Positions 9,377 to 18,068 of a DNA stretch of 64,000 nt are shown here, in pieces (position 1 is the stretch's first letter; each line of letters opens with the position of its first letter). Position numbers and translations under genes: made by a program. Location of the stretch: assembly GCF_018343715.1 (NCBI RefSeq), contig NZ_JAGYPL010000001.1:124001-188000 (forward strand). The letters run 5' to 3'. This DNA is from Bacillus sp. FJAT-49711. Lineage in GTDB: Bacteria; Bacillota; Bacilli; Bacillales; Bacillaceae_C. A model generated the notes under the pieces. That model was not told where the DNA came from. It did no database searches and saw nothing but the letters and a program-made list of their open reading frames with translations.

Positions 9377-10384
9377 ATGAATGGTAAACGTTGGGCGGCC
9401 CTAGGAATCGCCGCCGCAGTCTTATTCGTATCAAGTATGGTCAACATGGCGAGCGCCTTTATTTTTTCGGATTTTTCTAAGGTGTTTGGAGAAAATTTTA
9501 CAGCAAATAAAGCATTTACTGAGGAAGTTGTAGAAGCAGGAAATGCAGCAAAAAAAATTGCTATATTAGATGTAGATGGTGTCATTCAAGATACTGGTGA
9601 AGCAGCATCAATTTTTTCAAATAATGGCTACTTACATAGGGAGTTTATGAAGCAATTAACAACAGTTAAGGATGATAAAAGTATAAAAGCTATTGTCCTT
9701 CGTGTAAATTCGCCTGGTGGAGGAACAAATGAGTCAGCGGAAATCCACCATAAGCTTGTCCAGATTAAAGAAGAAACGAAAAAACCAATTTATGTGTCGA
9801 TGGGTTCAATGGCAGCATCCGGCGGCTACTATATTTCAGCACCCGCTGATAAAATCTTTGCTAGTCCGGAAACATTGACAGGTTCTCTCGGAGTTATAAT
9901 GCAAGGAGTAAATATTAGCGAGCTTGCTGATAAATATGGTGTCGACTTTATGACGATTAAAAGCGGGCCTTTTAAAGATATTATGAGTTCTTATCGTCAA
10001 ATGACAAAAGAAGAAGAAGATATTTTACAATCAATGTTGAAAAACTCTTATGATGAATTTGTAAGAATTATTTCAGAAGGTCGTGGAATGACTGAAGAAC
10101 AAGTTCGCAAACTTGCTGATGGTAGAATATACGATGGAAGACAAGCAAAAGAAGTTGGGTTAATTGATGATTTTGGCTATCAAGAAGATGTAGTAGAACA
10201 GCTGAAAAAAGATCATGAATTAGCTGGCGCTCAAGTAGTCCGCTACACTTCTAATGCAGGATTTGGTTCGCTATTTGGTGTGGCAGCACAAAAAATAGGC
10301 GGAAAACAAGCGGAAATGACGGGGATTGTAAACCTTCTTTCAAAACCTAATTCACCTAGACTTATGTATTTATACTCTGAATAA
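9377..10384 (+). CDS. sppA: Signal peptide peptidase SppA (S49 family)
   Basis: SppA is a membrane-bound serine/lysine protease that degrades leftover signal peptides. It has 335 residues, the B. subtilis length, with one N-terminal membrane helix (about 8-28). The catalytic Ser/Lys dyad is S148 in MAASGGYY and K200 in SGPFKD. AAAGGAGG precedes the start. The RDD gene follows after 12 bp, suggesting an operon, as in B. subtilis (sppA-yteJ). Confidence 0.95.
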   Translation: MNGKRWAALGIAAAVLFVSSMVNMASAFIFSDFSKVFGENFTANKAFTEEVVEAGNAAKKIAILDVDGVIQDTGEAASIFSNNGYLHREFMKQLTTVKDDKSIKAIVLRVNSPGGGTNESAEIHHKLVQIKEETKKPIYVSMGSMAASGGYYISAPADKIFASPETLTGSLGVIMQGVNISELADKYGVDFMTIKSGPFKDIMSSYRQMTKEEEDILQSMLKNSYDEFVRIISEGRGMTEEQVRKLADGRIYDGRQAKEVGLIDDFGYQEDVVEQLKKDHELAGAQVVRYTSNAGFGSLFGVAAQKIGGKQAEMTGIVNLLSKPNSPRLMYLYSE

Positions 10385-10396
10385 GGAGGGAAACCT

Positions 10397-10888
10397 ATGA
10401 TAGAAAATGATAATCAAATTGTTGAAAAGGCTCAATCGCCAGCAATATCCTATCATTACGCAGGGTTTTGGATGCGTTTTTGGGCCTACCTGCTTGACGG
10501 AATGATTGTATTTAGTATAAATGGAATTCTCGTAAAACCGCTCTTTCGCGGATTGGGCGTATCTCTTTCAGATTCCGGGTTCATTTCCCCATATGGAATA
10601 ACAGCAGGGCTCATCTTTTATCTGTACTTTATTTTGATGACTAAATTTTATGGGCAAACTCTTGGGAAAATGGTCTTTGGTTTAAAAGTGGTTCCACTTA
10701 AGGGAGATCGATTAACGTGGGGGACGATCATTTTTAGAGAAGGAATTGGCCGCTATATTTCCGCTACGTTTAATTTTTTGTATGCGGTAGTAGCATTTAC
10801 TCCTAAAAAACAAGGATTGCACGATATTTTTGCTGATACGACCGTTGTCCATGAACGAACAAAAATAGTTGAACCCGCTTATTCGTAA
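10397..10888 (+). CDS. yteJ: RDD-family membrane protein (YteJ-like)
   Basis: This 163-residue protein has about three hydrophobic segments and the RDD signature (GFWMRFWAYLLDGM and GQTLGKMVFGLKVV). It is co-transcribed with sppA. The B. subtilis homologue has been linked to modulation of SppA activity, which the context supports. Its last codons form part of the terminator stem. Confidence 0.88.
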   Translation: MIENDNQIVEKAQSPAISYHYAGFWMRFWAYLLDGMIVFSINGILVKPLFRGLGVSLSDSGFISPYGITAGLIFYLYFILMTKFYGQTLGKMVFGLKVVPLKGDRLTWGTIIFREGIGRYISATFNFLYAVVAFTPKKQGLHDIFADTTVVHERTKIVEPAYS

Positions 10889-10905
10889 GCGGGTTTATTT
10901 AATTT
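10871..10905 (+). terminator. Terminator overlapping the yteJ 3' end
   Basis: AACCCGCTTA and TAAGCGGGTT close a TTCG tetraloop. The stem includes the last codons and the stop of yteJ and is followed by a T-rich tract. Confidence 0.85.
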
Positions 10906-10940
10906 ACAGATGGAAATAATGATGGCCGGAGGGATTAGTT

Positions 10941-11570
10941 ATGACTCTTCCTATTTTAGGCGGTCTTTTTTTGTTATTGCTATTTTTGCTCTTTATTTTC
11001 ATGAAAATAAAGATAGACTTACTTATTTTACTAAGTAAGTCTGAATCGTATTTGTCAGTCGCCATCGTAACTTTGTTTGGCCTTATTAGGATAAAAAAGA
11101 AGGTTAAATTAAATGATTTAATATCTGAGAAAGCAGCAAATGAAATGAAAGATCATATGCATGAAAATGTTTCAATGAAAATGATGTTAAGTGATATTCA
11201 TCCTTTTTTGCATATACTTAAATCCTTTTTGCTTACAATGAAAATTCGCAAACTGGAATGGCATTCAACAATCGGCACAGGAGAGGCCGCATCTTCAGCT
11301 ACAGCTGCAGGAGCGATTTGGGCTATTAAAGGGGCCTTGTTATCTTATGTTAGGAGCAATCTTACATTTAAAAATTCGCCAATTATTTCAGTAGTGCCAG
11401 ATTTCCAAGGATTTTCAGCTCAGACCAAAATGCAATGTATGGTTGATATAAAAACAGGAAAAGCTATGGTAGCTGGGATTAATTTGTATAAAGAATGGAA
11501 AAAGTACGAAAAATCCTCACAAATTAAGGGACAAAATCAAAAGATAGACAGGAGGACCATTAATGGATGA
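10941..11570 (+). CDS. ytfI: YtfI, DUF2953 protein
   Basis: This 209-residue protein has an N-terminal hydrophobic segment (about 3-22) and a basic cytoplasmic part with WHSTIGTGEAASSATAAGAIW, typical of DUF2953. It is always found with ytfJ in Bacillus, and here overlaps it by 8 nt. Its biochemical role is unknown; the linkage suggests a sporulation or germination function. Confidence 0.82.
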   Translation: MTLPILGGLFLLLLFLLFIFMKIKIDLLILLSKSESYLSVAIVTLFGLIRIKKKVKLNDLISEKAANEMKDHMHENVSMKMMLSDIHPFLHILKSFLLTMKIRKLEWHSTIGTGEAASSATAAGAIWAIKGALLSYVRSNLTFKNSPIISVVPDFQGFSAQTKMQCMVDIKTGKAMVAGINLYKEWKKYEKSSQIKGQNQKIDRRTING

Positions 11571-12039
11571 GCATCCAATTCAAGGTGTCATGTCAACAGC
11601 AATGGAGAATCTGAAAGAAATGATCGATGTCAATACAATTATTGGTGATCCAGTAGAAACACCTGATGGAGGAGTCATTTTAACGGTTTCAAAAGTAGGG
11701 TTCGGTTTTGCAATGGGTGGCAGTGAATTTAAATCGAGTGGAAGCTCATCAGATGGGGGCGGATCCTCTAGCAACGGTTCAGATGAACAAGGTTCATATT
11801 TACCGTTTGGCGGAGGAAGTGGCGGTGGTGTTTCGATTACGCCTATTGCCTTTCTAGTCGTCAATAAACACGGCGTCAACATGCTTCATCTCGAGCAAAA
11901 TACACACTTAATAGAAAAAATGATTGATCTAGCTCCAAGCGCTTTCGAAAAAATACAGAAAATGACAAGCAATTTTTCAAATAAAAAACAGCAACAACAG
12001 GAACAAACTAATAAGGAAAACTTAGATTTTGACTTATAA
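11563..12039 (+). CDS. ytfJ: Spore protein YtfJ, GerW family
   Basis: This 158-residue protein has the GerW-family N-terminus (HPIQGVMSTAMENLKEMIDV), the core PDGGVILTVSKVGFGFAMGG, a low-complexity Ser/Gly linker (about 63-92) and a Gln-rich C-terminus. YtfJ/GerW is a forespore protein of B. subtilis. The start AGGAGG-ATTA-ATG lies inside the 3' end of ytfI, so translation is coupled. Confidence 0.92.
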   Translation: MDEHPIQGVMSTAMENLKEMIDVNTIIGDPVETPDGGVILTVSKVGFGFAMGGSEFKSSGSSSDGGGSSSNGSDEQGSYLPFGGGSGGGVSITPIAFLVVNKHGVNMLHLEQNTHLIEKMIDLAPSAFEKIQKMTSNFSNKKQQQQEQTNKENLDFDL

Positions 12040-12371
12040 CCCCGATAACTCGCTTTATAAGGGCGAGTTATTTTTTTTTCACAGAAATGTTTATATTGTG
12101 AATGCCCTTCTAGAAAGCAATTTCCGTATAGCATAAGCAGCTAGCGATTGGCAAAGTTCTTTTTCTAATATTGTCTCATGCTGTCTAACAGCAAGCGGTT
12201 TCTACTTTCCTATCTCACTGTATTTTTTTATCTATGCCTGCCGCCCTTATGTTTATACGCCAAAAAACAATCGTGTCTGCTTTTAATTATTTTCTGAAAC
12301 TTCTTTCTTGCAGTAGTGGAAACTTTAGGCAATGATATATATATACTTATTTTTTTAAGGAGGAATCATTT
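12040..12371. other. Intergenic, ytfJ to tpx
   Basis: This holds the ytfJ terminator at its left end. The rest shows no coding potential or repeat that I recognise. TTGCAG (12308) and AATGAT (12331) with 17-bp spacing are a weak candidate tpx promoter. Confidence 0.5.
12045..12080 (+). terminator. Terminator after ytfJ
   Basis: ATAACTCGC (12045-12053) pairs with GCGAGTTAT (12063-12071) and is followed by nine T. Confidence 0.9.
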
Positions 12372-12872
12372 ATGGCAGCAGTTACGTTTAAGGGCAATCC
12401 AATGACACTTGTAGGGACAGAAATAAAGTCCGGAGATAAAGCACCGGATTTCACTGTGTTGGCAAATGATTTATCAGAAGTGAAGCTAAGTGATTATAAA
12501 GGTTCTGTTCGTCTTATTAGCGTAGTACCTTCTGTAGATACTGGAGTATGTGCAGCGCAAACAAAACGTTTTAATGATGAAATAGCGAATCTAGGAAATG
12601 TCCAAGTACTTACAATATCAGCTGATCTTCCATTTGCTCAAGCACGTTGGGCAAACGAAAATGGTCTGAATGATGCGAGAATATTTTCCGATTATCGCGA
12701 TCTTTCTTTTGGAGAAGCGTATGGTGTTGTAATGAAAGAACTTCGCCTGTTGGCACGCAGTGTATTTGTAATTGACAGTGCAGACAATGTTGTCCATGCT
12801 GAATATGTCAGTGAAGTAACGAACCATCCTGACTATGACTCTGCTTTGGCTGCCGCGAAACAAGCAAAATAA
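12372..12872 (+). CDS. tpx: Thiol peroxidase Tpx (one-cysteine variant)
   Basis: Tpx is an atypical two-cysteine peroxiredoxin that reduces hydroperoxides with thioredoxin. The 166-residue protein has peroxidatic C60 in PSVDTGVC, and the family region [15 protein letters not shown] is intact. The resolving cysteine expected near residue 94 (RWC in B. subtilis as I recall it) is alanine here (RWA), and C60 is the only cysteine in the protein. It must therefore be recycled differently from the classical enzyme. AAGGAGGAATCATTT precedes the ATG. Confidence 0.93.
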   Translation: MAAVTFKGNPMTLVGTEIKSGDKAPDFTVLANDLSEVKLSDYKGSVRLISVVPSVDTGVCAAQTKRFNDEIANLGNVQVLTISADLPFAQARWANENGLNDARIFSDYRDLSFGEAYGVVMKELRLLARSVFVIDSADNVVHAEYVSEVTNHPDYDSALAAAKQAK

Positions 12873-12880
12873 TAGCCCTC

Positions 12881-12913
12881 ATAAAGAGATTGGATAAGCT
12901 CCAATCTCTTTAT
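12881..12913 (+). terminator. Hairpin after tpx
   Basis: A perfect 14-bp stem (12881-12894 and 12900-12913) with a 5-nt loop. The T-tract is weak (TATCTATTT). It also lies downstream of the minus-strand gene that ends at 12,965. Confidence 0.7.
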
Positions 12914-12964
12914 CTATTTATCGTCGTGTATTATTTCGTTGTCGCGATTGTCGCTTACAAAACT

Positions 12965-14086
12965 TTATAAAAAATCGTTAATAACTTTTTGAAGCCTATT
13001 TGCTACCCACTCAATGTCATATCCTATTTCGTTTAGTACAACCGTGTTATATATTTCTTCTAACCCAATCCGAAGTATATAACAATAGATTTTTTCCTTT
13101 GTTTCAGGAGAATTAATATATTTTTCAGTTATTCGATGGATTAGCGGCTGAAGCTTATCCTCATTCCAAAACAGAATATTTGCCTTATCATATAAGTGAT
13201 CTCCATACAAAGAAAGGCTCCAATCGATAATACCTGTAATTTGTCCATTCTTTGCTATTAGATTAAATGATCCTAAATCTCCATGGATAATATTTTTTTT
13301 GCTCAAAGAAACACTATTTATATACTTTTGCAATTCTTGTAAAGCGTGTTTAACTACACTTGAATCTAAACCATTTTGTTCGAGTGCCTGCCAATTATAA
13401 ATATTCTCGTTGTATACAGCTTTAATAAAATCCTCCCACGTTGGATATGCACCTTGACCCGTATTGTCATATCTTCCATAACCATTTTCTTCAGGTACAT
13501 CAATTGTCTCTAATAATTCAAGGGTTTTCATTATGGAAGGACAAGTATCAAGTAATTCCTGGCTATTTAAATCGAACAATTTATCACCTTCGAAATAATT
13601 CGAAATAGAGTACGTAATATCATTTTCTACCGATATTTCTATCACATTCCTTAAAGGGAGCAGATGATTAAACTGGTTGTAAACCCATCTCTCTTTCTCA
13701 TATACTTCGAGGCGATTTCCGACTTGAAAAACGTAACGGCCATTATTTGCATGAAAGGAATATGTTTGCGATACTAGCCCACCATTTAGCTCCTTTAAAT
13801 GATTCGCAGATGGATAACGGCTTGTAATCAGATTTTGAATCTCTACTTCAGATATTTTTTTGTTCAAAGTAAGCGCTCCTTTAAAATAAATTTTTCCTAA
13901 CAAAAGTTCATCTAAGGAGAGTTGATATATACGGCTAAGTTCAATGATGGAGTCAATATCTGGATAATTTTTACCGACTTCCCAATTTGAAAGAGTTTGT
14001 CTCGTTATATTCATTTTTTCAGCTACTTGTTCTTGAGTTAATCCTGCTTTTTTTCTCCTTAATTTCAGTTTTTCTCCTATTTTCAT
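12965..14086 (-). CDS. XRE-type HTH fused to aminoglycoside-phosphotransferase-like kinase domain
   Basis: The 373-residue protein joins two domains. Residues 1-62 are a Cro/CI (XRE) helix-turn-helix (LTQEQVAEKMNITRQTLSNW). Residues from about 75 are an APH/choline-kinase-like domain with Brenner motif HGDLGSFN (H268, D270, N275) and metal-binding D288 in IIDWS. The position of the usual ATP-binding Lys/Arg appears to be Q121 (YVFQVG). The substrate is unknown; it may phosphorylate an antibiotic or a metabolite. AGGAGG precedes the start. A second Shine-Dalgarno (AAAGGAG) lies inside the gene, just before TTG codon 74, at the domain junction. It is inserted minus-strand between tpx and ytxK and is probably accessory. 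Confidence 0.82.
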   Translation of the reverse strand: MKIGEKLKLRRKKAGLTQEQVAEKMNITRQTLSNWEVGKNYPDIDSIIELSRIYQLSLDELLLGKIYFKGALTLNKKISEVEIQNLITSRYPSANHLKELNGGLVSQTYSFHANNGRYVFQVGNRLEVYEKERWVYNQFNHLLPLRNVIEISVENDITYSISNYFEGDKLFDLNSQELLDTCPSIMKTLELLETIDVPEENGYGRYDNTGQGAYPTWEDFIKAVYNENIYNWQALEQNGLDSSVVKHALQELQKYINSVSLSKKNIIHGDLGSFNLIAKNGQITGIIDWSLSLYGDHLYDKANILFWNEDKLQPLIHRITEKYINSPETKEKIYCYILRIGLEEIYNTVVLNEIGYDIEWVANRLQKVINDFL

Positions 14087-14258
14087 ACCTTTCCCTCCTG
14101 TGATTAAATTTTCTCACAACTATTGGAAAAAGCTAGCAAGGCTTTCTTGCTTTTTCCTTTATTTTGGATAAAAGAAAACAATTTTGGAGATTTATACTTA
14201 TTTCTTGTTTGCGGAGATAACGAAAGCTAAACTATAGGTATAGAAGGTAGATGGGGGG

Positions 14259-15254
14259 ATGAATTTGAAAGCTACTCCAGTGGAAAGACTATTCATGTTG
14301 TTTAATGAGACGACAGAAATTTTGCAAGATGAACTGGATTGTACATATTTAGAGGCGCTAGCCGAAACGGGCGAAAACCTTTTTCATGAAGATATATTAC
14401 AGGATTCATTAAGCGAAATAACAAAAAAAAGACTTAAGCGAAAGTACGCGGATGTCGTTGTTGCATCCTATGCAACGGAAGACATCCGGAAGGCTTTTCA
14501 ATTGTCTATTTTAAAAGGGATGAAAGGGAATATACAGCCCAATCATCAAATGACTCCTGATACGATCGGTTTCATCATAAGCTACTTTACTGAAAAGTTC
14601 CTAGGGGCAAAAACTGATTTATCCATAATGGATCCTGCCGTCGGGACTGGTAATTTACTATCGACGATTATTAATCGCCAAGGAAATGCAAGTCATATCC
14701 GTTCTTTCGCAGTTGAAGTTGATGAACTTTTAATTAAACTTGCATTTGTGGGAGCAAATCTACAAAAGCAACAGACAGAGTTTTTTCACCAAGATGCATT
14801 GGAACCGTTATTTATTGACCCTGTGGATTTAGTTGTAAGTGACTTGCCAATTGGTTATTATCCAAATGATGTTCAAGCGGGAAAATACGAACTTAACGCT
14901 TCACAAGGTCATGCTTATGCTCACCATTTATTTATCGAGCAAAGTATAAATCACACTAAATCTGGGGGTTATTTATTTTTCCTTATTCCAAACAATTTAT
15001 TTGAATCGGAAGAGGCCGCTAAACTTCATAATTATTTGAAACGAACCGCTTATATACAAGGAGTATTACAGCTTCCTCTATCTTTGTTTAAAGATAAAAA
15101 TTCCGGGAAAAGCATTCTTATTCTTCAGAAGAAAAAACCTGGAATTGAAGCACCGAAGGAGGTCCTTCTTGCGACATTGCCGAAACTATCTAATAAGGAA
15201 GCACTCGATAAAATGATGCTAGGAATGGAAAAATGGTTTAAGGAAAATAAATAA
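14259..15254 (+). CDS. ytxK: YtxK, N6-type SAM-dependent methyltransferase-like protein
   Basis: This 331-residue class I methyltransferase-like protein carries the SAM motif MDPAVGTGNLL. It has SDLPIGYY where DNA/RNA N6-adenine methylases have (D/N)PPY, so target-base chemistry is uncertain. It sits directly upstream of ackA, as in B. subtilis (tpx-ytxK-ackA); here the HTH-kinase gene separates it from tpx. GGGGGG precedes the ATG. Confidence 0.88.
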   Translation: MNLKATPVERLFMLFNETTEILQDELDCTYLEALAETGENLFHEDILQDSLSEITKKRLKRKYADVVVASYATEDIRKAFQLSILKGMKGNIQPNHQMTPDTIGFIISYFTEKFLGAKTDLSIMDPAVGTGNLLSTIINRQGNASHIRSFAVEVDELLIKLAFVGANLQKQQTEFFHQDALEPLFIDPVDLVVSDLPIGYYPNDVQAGKYELNASQGHAYAHHLFIEQSINHTKSGGYLFFLIPNNLFESEEAAKLHNYLKRTAYIQGVLQLPLSLFKDKNSGKSILILQKKKPGIEAPKEVLLATLPKLSNKEALDKMMLGMEKWFKENK

Positions 15255-15302
15255 GAGTTACTGCCGACAAAAATTATAATACGCAAAAGAAAGGTGATTC
15301 TT

Positions 15303-16496
15303 ATGGCAAAAATTTTTGCAGTTAATGCAGGTAGTTCATCGTTAAAATTTCAGCTTTTCGATATGCCGGAGGAAAAGGTTATCTCCAAGGGAGTAATTGA
15401 AAGAATTGGCTTACAGGATTCTATTTTTACAATGAGTGTAGAAGAAAAAAATATTAAGGATACGCTTGATATACCGAACCACGAAGTGGCAGTAGCATTA
15501 TTACTGGATAGAATAATTAAAAATGGGGTTATTTCTTCTCTTGATGAAATCGAAGGGGTAGGTCATCGAGTTGTACACGGAGGAGAGGTATTTAATGAAT
15601 CGGTCTTGATTACTCCAGAAGTCTTGCAAAAAATAGAGGAACTTTCAGAATTAGCTCCTCTTCACAATCCAGCAAATGTAACAGGAATAAAGGAGTTTCA
15701 AAAAGCGTTGCCCGGTATTCCAGAAGTGGCTGTTTTCGATACAGCATTTCATCAAACAATGCCAGAAAGTTCATTTTTATATAGTCTTCCATATGATTAT
15801 TATACAAGCTACGGGATCAGGAAATATGGATTTCATGGAACTTCGCATAAATACGTATCGCAAAGAGCGGCACAATTATTAGAACGGCCTTTATCGCAGT
15901 TAAGACTCATCTCTTGTCATTTAGGGAATGGTGCAAGTATAGCAGCTATTAAAGGCGGTGAATCGCTCGATACTTCAATGGGCTTTACTCCTCTTGCCGG
16001 AGTAACAATGGGGACAAGATCAGGGAATATTGATCCCGCCCTTATTCCATTTTTAATGGAGAAAACAGGCAAGTCAGCTGAAGAAGTGCTTGAGGTATTG
16101 AATAAAAAATCGGGTATGCTTGGCGTATCAGGCTTTTCAAGTGATTTGCGCGATATAGAACTAGAGGCGACTGCTGGAAATCATCGTGCAGAATTGGCCC
16201 TTGATATATTTGCTGATCGGATTCATAAATATTTAGGCTCTTATGCTGCAAAAATGTCTGGAGTAGACGCCATTATCTTTACAGCGGGAATTGGAGAAAA
16301 TAGCAGCGCAATTCGTGCTAAGGTGTTGAATGGGCTTCAATTTATGGGTGTATATTGGGATGAAGATTTAAATAAAATTCGTGGGAAAGAATTATTCCTT
16401 AATTATCCTCATTCTCCTGTAAAAGTCATTGTCATTCCGACAAATGAAGAAATAATGATTGCACGAGATGTTGTTAGTCTTTCAGGAATTCAGTAA
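15303..16496 (+). CDS. ackA: Acetate kinase
   Basis: AckA converts acetyl phosphate and ADP to acetate and ATP in overflow metabolism. The start was set at ATG 15303 ([16 protein letters not shown]), 6 nt after AAGGTGA, giving 397 residues; an in-frame upstream codon adds only MIL. Signatures are [38 protein letters not shown] and FTAGIGENS. The gene is 48 bp after ytxK and probably shares its transcript. Confidence 0.96.
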   Translation: MAKIFAVNAGSSSLKFQLFDMPEEKVISKGVIERIGLQDSIFTMSVEEKNIKDTLDIPNHEVAVALLLDRIIKNGVISSLDEIEGVGHRVVHGGEVFNESVLITPEVLQKIEELSELAPLHNPANVTGIKEFQKALPGIPEVAVFDTAFHQTMPESSFLYSLPYDYYTSYGIRKYGFHGTSHKYVSQRAAQLLERPLSQLRLISCHLGNGASIAAIKGGESLDTSMGFTPLAGVTMGTRSGNIDPALIPFLMEKTGKSAEEVLEVLNKKSGMLGVSGFSSDLRDIELEATAGNHRAELALDIFADRIHKYLGSYAAKMSGVDAIIFTAGIGENSSAIRAKVLNGLQFMGVYWDEDLNKIRGKELFLNYPHSPVKVIVIPTNEEIMIARDVVSLSGIQ

Positions 16497-16529
16497 TACA
16501 TTAACCAAAAGATTAAGGGAGTGGTATCA

Positions 16530-17375
16530 ATGACCTTAACACAAAGAGAAGAAGTGCTTTTAGAGGAACTTCATTCATGGCGCCAGTCCTTTTTTGAGTA
16601 CGAAGCGACAGATTTGGAAAATTCTTATGATAAATGGATAGACCAAGCATTCTCGCTTCTCCCTGATTCCTTACAAATTCAATTTTTTGAGAAGGTGGAC
16701 GATTGGCTATTTCAACTGAATTCACTTTTACGGGGAACAAAGCTCCAAAAAGAAGCAAGTGTAAGATTATTAAATACCGCGAAATCGATGAATGAAGAAG
16801 TAGAATCTTTTTCAGATATGAGAAAGAAAATGCCGGTTGCACAACTAACATATTTAGCAGAACAACAGGCTTCTCGTCATCGAATTTATTCCTTAGTTCA
16901 AGGAAGTATGACAGGCTCAGGAAAGCCTTTATTTTTAACTAGTGACTTTTTCGCCATGCTTGTCATTAATTTGCGTGCAGTTCAGCTGACAGCCATGTCA
17001 TTTGGATATGATGTCCAATCACCTGCGGGTTTGCTTGAAACGTTGAAAGTTTTTAATGTTGCAACGATGCCGGAACGAATGAAAATGTTTGGCTGGGAAG
17101 ATTTAATGGAAGATTTACAAAAAGAAGATGAACAATTTTACTTTGACATCCATGAAAGAATTACAGACCATACATGGGTTGATGAGCCATTAAAAGAAGC
17201 ATTAAAAATCAGCCTTATCATGCTTTTTTCGAAAAATACAATATCAGGCCTCCCCCTTATTTCGGTTGCAATTGGTGCGGGGATAAACTATCGGACCACG
17301 AGAAATGTAACTCGCTTCGCAATTAAATATTATCAATATAAGTACTTGCTAGAAAAAAGTGGAGAACTGAAATGA
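16530..17375 (+). CDS. EcsC-family protein
   Basis: This 281-residue protein matches the EcsC family: LYGLVQGS-like helix (YSLVQGSMTGSGKP), a hydrophobic helix around ALKISLIMLFS, and ISVAIGAGINYRTTRNVTRFA near the C-terminus. ATG 16530 follows AAGGGAG by 8 nt; an in-frame GTG nine bases upstream overlaps the ribosome binding site. The function of EcsC-like proteins is unclear. It overlaps moaB by ATGA. Confidence 0.82.
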   Translation: MTLTQREEVLLEELHSWRQSFFEYEATDLENSYDKWIDQAFSLLPDSLQIQFFEKVDDWLFQLNSLLRGTKLQKEASVRLLNTAKSMNEEVESFSDMRKKMPVAQLTYLAEQQASRHRIYSLVQGSMTGSGKPLFLTSDFFAMLVINLRAVQLTAMSFGYDVQSPAGLLETLKVFNVATMPERMKMFGWEDLMEDLQKEDEQFYFDIHERITDHTWVDEPLKEALKISLIMLFSKNTISGLPLISVAIGAGINYRTTRNVTRFAIKYYQYKYLLEKSGELK

Positions 17376-17878
17376 GCGTTTTAGAACATAAAAGGGAAGC
17401 ACCCTATAGGGTGAATTGCGCTATCATTACTGTCAGCGATACTAGAACAGTTGAAAACGATAAAAGTGGAAAACTTATATCAACGCTTTTAGAAGAAAAT
17501 GGACATCAAATATCCTTTTATAAAATAGTAAAGGATGATGGAACATCTATCGAGGCAGCGATTGAGGAGGCATCCGGGGTAGAGCAAGTAAATGTGATAT
17601 TAATGACAGGTGGAACAGGGATTTCCAAACGTGATGTTACAATCGAAACTGTTTCAGCTTTATTTGAAAAAGAGATTGTTGGGTTTGGTGAACTATTTCG
17701 AATGCTAGGTTATATGGAAGATATCGGTTCTGCTGCCATCATGTCTAGGGCTTGTGCAGGAACATTTCGCAACAAAGCGGTATTTGTTATGCCAGGTTCA
17801 TCAGGAGCTGTTAAGCTTGCGATGGAAAAATTAATATTGAAGGAAATAGGGCATGTTGTGAGGGAATTGAATAAATAA
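17372..17878 (+). CDS. moaB: Molybdenum cofactor biosynthesis protein MoaB
   Basis: This 168-residue protein of the MoaB/MogA fold has TVSDTR, the molybdopterin-binding TGGTGISKRDVTIE and PGSSGAVKLAMEK. It adenylates molybdopterin during cofactor synthesis. The start overlaps the EcsC gene (ATGA). As in B. subtilis it lies between ackA and argG. No other molybdenum cofactor gene is in the window. Confidence 0.93.
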   Translation: MSVLEHKREAPYRVNCAIITVSDTRTVENDKSGKLISTLLEENGHQISFYKIVKDDGTSIEAAIEEASGVEQVNVILMTGGTGISKRDVTIETVSALFEKEIVGFGELFRMLGYMEDIGSAAIMSRACAGTFRNKAVFVMPGSSGAVKLAMEKLILKEIGHVVRELNK

Positions 17879-17884
17879 TCGGAG

Positions 17885-17936
17885 AGAAGGCTAATCAAAA
17901 ACGCCAATATGGCTTTTTGGGGCCTTCTTTTTTTAT
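17885..17936 (+). terminator. Terminator after moaB
   Basis: AGAAGGC (17885) pairs with GCCTTCT (17922), with an inner AAAAACGCC/GGCTTTTTG stem, and is followed by a T run. Confidence 0.8.
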
Positions 17937-17970
17937 ATGATTCATTTATATACATTTTTTTGAATAACTA

Positions 17971-17999
17971 TTGAAAATATAAATCTATTATGTTAATAT
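17971..17999 (+). promoter_or_regulatory. Sigma-A promoter of argGH
   Basis: TTGAAA (17971-17976) and TAATAT (17994-17999) are separated by 17 bp, about 70 bp upstream of argG. Confidence 0.65.
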
Positions 18000-18031
18000 C
18001 CTTATATTAAATGATTAAAAATAACATTTTA

Positions 18032-18045
18032 TGTATAAGTATACA
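18032..18045. promoter_or_regulatory. Putative ARG box (ArgR/AhrC operator) of argGH
   Basis: TGTATAAGTATACA is a 6-bp perfect dyad about the size and AT-content of ArgR/AhrC operators. It lies in the leader between the promoter and the argG ribosome binding site. Confidence 0.5.
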
Positions 18046-18068
18046 ATCAACAACCAGGAGGAGTTTAC

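Noticed and set aside
12882-12912. Hairpin after tpx as a riboswitch
   Set aside because: It is a simple perfect stem after a stop codon with no larger conserved structure; a terminator is simpler.
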